This document shows, in pieces, positions 4,600 through 6,623 of a stretch of 6,623 bases of DNA. Both the position numbers and the translations under genes were made by a program. Every line of letters starts with the position of its first letter. Position 1 is the first letter of the stretch. Under the pieces are notes generated by a model. It was not told the origin of the DNA. It saw nothing but the letters and a program-made list of their open reading frames with translations, and did not search any database. The stretch is taken from NCBI GenBank assembly GCA_026386995.1, contig JAPLMO010000019.1:1-6623 (forward strand), given 5' to 3'. The stretch is from Planctomycetota bacterium (GTDB taxonomy: Bacteria > Planctomycetota > Phycisphaerae > FEN-1346).

Positions 4600-5994
4600 A
4601 TGAAGGTCGTGCGGATTGCGGCAGGCTTGGCGGTGGCGGTTTCACTGGTATCGGTCCTGGGCTGGGCGGGTTGCGCCCAGCCGGCGGTAAAGACGGCGCC
4701 CGCCCAGGAGGCGGGGCTGCCCGTGTCGCTGGCGGCCGCGGCCGACAAGGTCCTGGAGCGCCTCTGGCAGACCGACTTGGTCCCGACGCCGCAGACCCGC
4801 CTGACAAAACTATGGCTGTGCGACAAATATCTGGTCGCTTGCGGATCGGACAACCGCATCTACTGCGCCAGCGCCAAGACGGGCGTCAACCTGTGGGCGT
4901 ACAAGGCGGCCGAGCCGTTCCAGACCGTCTGGCAACCGGCGGTCGACAAGGACACGTTGTGGGTGGCCACGACGACCAGCCTGATCGGGATCGACGGGCC
5001 GAGCGGCCGAGAGATCGGTCGCATCGATCTCGATTTCGCGCCGGCGGGCCGGCCGGTCACCAATGGCGTGCACTGCTTCATTCCCAACGCGAAGGGGTGG
5101 CTCCATGCTGTCGGCCTGCTGCCGAAGATCGTCTGGTGGGGCCGGTGGACGCAGGACGTTGTCTCCGCCGCGCCCGTCATCGATTCCGCGTTCGTCTATT
5201 TCGGAGGCCATGACGGCGTCGTTTATGCGTCGCAACAGAACACGCGGCGTATCGTGTGGGAGTATAAGACCGAGGGGGCGATCGTCGCGGACCTCCAGCG
5301 GACCGCCAAGGGCCTCATCCTGGCCGCCAGCCTCGACTACACGCTCCACGCGTTCCAGGGGTCGAGCGGCCGCATCATGTGGCGCTACAACGCCGGCGAA
5401 CCGCTTCACACTACGCCTTATACGACCGGCAAGCAGGTGTTCCTGTTCACCGCGACGGCGGGCCTGAGGACGCTGGATGCCGGCAACGGCCGCCTGCAGT
5501 GGACCCTGGCCGAGGGGGCCAACTTTGTGTCGGCCGACCCGAAGGTGGTCTACATCCTCAGCCGCTCGGGGGACCTGCTGGTCGTCAACCGCGCCGACGG
5601 AAAAGTGAAGGCCGCGCTGGCGCTTGCGCCGGGCACGGTGAAGGCGGTCAACCAGACCGAGAACGGAGCCGTATATCTGGCGTCGCCGGGCGGTAAGGTC
5701 GTGGTACTGGCCCGCAAGGGCCTTGCGGAAGAGAAAAGGACCGAGGGCGAAGGCGGCGAAGAGGGCAAGCAGGAAGTCAAGAAGCCGGCGCCGATGGCCC
5801 CGGGAGCGGCGCCGCTGACGCCGCTCGGACCGGGGGCCGCCCCGGCCGCGCCCGCGGCGCCCGCGCCTGAAGCGCCGCCGGCCCCTGCACTGCCGGCCCC
5901 TGCGGCGCCTGCTCCGGCTGCGCCTGAAGACGCGGCCCCGGCGGCCCCGGCCGCTCCGGCTGCGCCTGCGCCCGCGCCGGCTGAAGCGAAGTAA
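4600..5994 (+). CDS. PQQ-like beta-propeller lipoprotein with Ala/Pro-rich tail
   Basis: 464 residues. ATG 4600 is chosen because GGAG (4590-4593) sits 6 nt ahead and the protein then starts with a compact signal sequence, MKVVRIAAGLAVAVSL; a GTG at 4588 in the same frame is possible. A lipobox-like WAGC ends at C25, with an unusual Trp at -3. The mature part has repeated PQQ-propeller strands: IYCASAKTGVNLWAYK (residues 87-102), then similar blades near 128-140, 188-223, 249-263, 289-302 and 326-340. They carry the usual x-x-TG-x-x-x-W-x-Y pattern in degenerate form. No PQQ-enzyme catalytic residues are evident, so it is more likely a binding or scaffold protein (BamB-like fold) than a dehydrogenase. 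A charged linker (about 377-395) leads to a tail of about 70 residues made almost only of Ala and Pro, plausible as a cell-wall-spanning spacer. It sits in an operon with its neighbours. Confidence 0.8.
   Translation: MKVVRIAAGLAVAVSLVSVLGWAGCAQPAVKTAPAQEAGLPVSLAAAADKVLERLWQTDLVPTPQTRLTKLWLCDKYLVACGSDNRIYCASAKTGVNLWAYKAAEPFQTVWQPAVDKDTLWVATTTSLIGIDGPSGREIGRIDLDFAPAGRPVTNGVHCFIPNAKGWLHAVGLLPKIVWWGRWTQDVVSAAPVIDSAFVYFGGHDGVVYASQQNTRRIVWEYKTEGAIVADLQRTAKGLILAASLDYTLHAFQGSSGRIMWRYNAGEPLHTTPYTTGKQVFLFTATAGLRTLDAGNGRLQWTLAEGANFVSADPKVVYILSRSGDLLVVNRADGKVKAALALAPGTVKAVNQTENGAVYLASPGGKVVVLARKGLAEEKRTEGEGGEEGKQEVKKPAPMAPGAAPLTPLGPGAAPAAPAAPAPEAPPAPALPAPAAPAPAAPEDAAPAAPAAPAAPAPAPAEAK
5781..5991 (+). 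repeat. Low-complexity GC-rich coding repeat (Ala/Pro tail)
   Basis: This part of the propeller gene consists almost entirely of GCN and CCN codons in irregular short repeats such as GCGCCTGCGCCCGCG. It produces long open frames on the opposite strand that are artefacts. Such tracts change length easily by slippage. Confidence 0.8.
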
Positions 5995-6023
5995 CCCGTC
6001 GAGGGGCGGCCGGACACTCGATC

Positions 6024-6030
6024 GAGGGGG
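6024..6030 (+). promoter_or_regulatory. Ribosome binding site deciding the GTG start at 6036
   Basis: GAGGGGG (6024-6030) lies 5 nt before GTG 6036 and 11 nt before a second in-frame GTG at 6042, so 6036 is preferred. Confidence 0.6.
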
Positions 6031-6035
6031 TCTCT

Positions 6036-6623
6036 GTGCGCGTGGGCGTTGCGTCGTCGTGTTTCCGCGAGGTCAGCCTGCCGGAAGTCCTGCGCTGGGC
6101 GGGAGAGTCCGGATTCCAGACCGTCGAGATCGAGGCCCCGCCGATGTCGGTGCGCGCGGGCGGCTCGTGGTTCCAGCAATCATCGCTTAACGTTTCGGCG
6201 CTCGACGGCCCGGCGCGCGACGCCCTGGTGTCGGCGCTCGACAAGGCGGGCCTGGCGGCCGCGGCCTTGGCGTGGCGCGGACACCTTCTGGAGACGGACG
6301 CCGAGCGCGCAAAGGCCGCCGCCGCGCATCTGGGCCGCGTCGTGGAGGCCGCCGCAACGCTCGGCGTCGGCGTGGTCACGATCTACGTCGGCCGGTTGCC
6401 GGGTGCGACCCTCGGCGACGCGATCGCCGAGTTTGCCCGCCGCATCGGACCAGTGCTGGAACAGGCCGAGGCGTCTCAGGTGCGCCTGGCCATCTCTACC
6501 TCGCCTATGGTCGGTTGGCAAGCGGAGGACCTGCCGGGCAACGCCGCGTTCTGCCCGGAACTCTGGGAGAAGATCTTCACGCACGTCCGCAGCGACGCCC
6601 TGGGCCTGGCCCTTTCGCCGGCC
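6036..6623 (+). CDS. Sugar phosphate isomerase/epimerase-like TIM-barrel protein, 5' part
   Basis: The frame is open from GTG 6036 to the window edge (196 codons), so the C-terminal part is missing. It starts 41 nt after the propeller gene, in the same operon. The sequence follows the xylose-isomerase-like (AP endonuclease 2) TIM-barrel family: an N-terminal MRVGVASSCF strand, ESGFQTVEIEAPP, AALAWRGHLL, AATLGVGVVTIYVGRLPG, and PGNAAFCPELWEKIF close to the usual PGN-x-AFSPE-x-W. Two conserved metal ligands look replaced: the Glu of AIENCPM is Ser154 (AISTSPM), and the Asp of GLNYDPSH is Ser194 (GLALSPA). It may therefore be a non-catalytic homologue, perhaps a binding or regulatory protein. 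No signal peptide is seen, so it is likely cytoplasmic. The alignment was made from memory. Confidence 0.75.
   Translation, partial: MRVGVASSCFREVSLPEVLRWAGESGFQTVEIEAPPMSVRAGGSWFQQSSLNVSALDGPARDALVSALDKAGLAAAALAWRGHLLETDAERAKAAAAHLGRVVEAAATLGVGVVTIYVGRLPGATLGDAIAEFARRIGPVLEQAEASQVRLAISTSPMVGWQAEDLPGNAAFCPELWEKIFTHVRSDALGLALSPA

Noticed and set aside
4236..4859. A 207-codon minus-strand frame
   Set aside because: It spans antisense to two plus-strand genes that have ribosome sites and coherent products, and it shows no recognisable domain.
5550..6379. Minus-strand open frames rich in Ala/Gly or Pro/Arg
   Set aside because: They are mirror readings of the Ala/Pro tail and the isomerase start, with low-complexity composition only.

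Overview
The window looks like an accessory region from a GC-rich Gram-negative bacterium, most plausibly of the PVC superphylum (Planctomycetota, Lentisphaerota, Kiritimatiellota or similar). The basis is the gene mix: a Tat-secreted GH95-type glycosidase, remnants of a DUF2961/GH172 gene and a SASA-type esterase, a PQQ-like propeller lipoprotein, and a TIM-barrel sugar isomerase homologue. No rRNA or other phylogenetic marker is present, so this placement is an inference.

Bases 1-673 are mobile-element territory. The window opens in the 3' end of an IS200-like / REP-associated tyrosine transposase (RAYT) gene. A 436-nt non-coding stretch follows. It holds a 148-bp segment bounded by 15-bp inverted repeats, the first 13 codons of a second transposase copy fused to half of a REP-like palindrome, one copy of a 52-bp repeat, and a short CCCCGAATT tandem.

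Bases 674-2938 encode one intact GH95-like glycoside hydrolase with a Tat signal. The next ORF overlaps its stop codon and starts with almost the same Tat leader, but after 14 matching codons it is cut off by a composite element (about 3009-3171). That element consists of a REP-like hairpin, the last codons of the RAYT gene, and the second copy of the 52-bp repeat. Directly behind it, on the minus strand, are scrambled remnants of two carbohydrate-active genes (a SASA-type esterase and DUF2961/GH172). The picture is a glycan-degradation cluster partly destroyed by RAYT/REP activity.

Bases about 3840-4095 hold no gene, only hairpins and C-runs, and mark a change in sequence style. From about 4096 the DNA is more G/C-rich in third positions and forms an orderly plus-strand operon: a candidate promoter, a structured leader of about 155 nt, a 94-aa protein of unknown function, a PQQ-like beta-propeller lipoprotein with a long Ala/Pro tail, and the start of a xylose-isomerase-like TIM-barrel protein that appears to lack two conserved metal ligands.

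The most unusual items are the modular REP/RAYT deletion derivatives, which carry transposase gene ends, the duplicated Tat leader, the structured leader RNA with a sequestered ribosome binding site, and the apparent pseudoenzyme at the right edge. Family assignments come from motif recognition by eye; no database search was possible.
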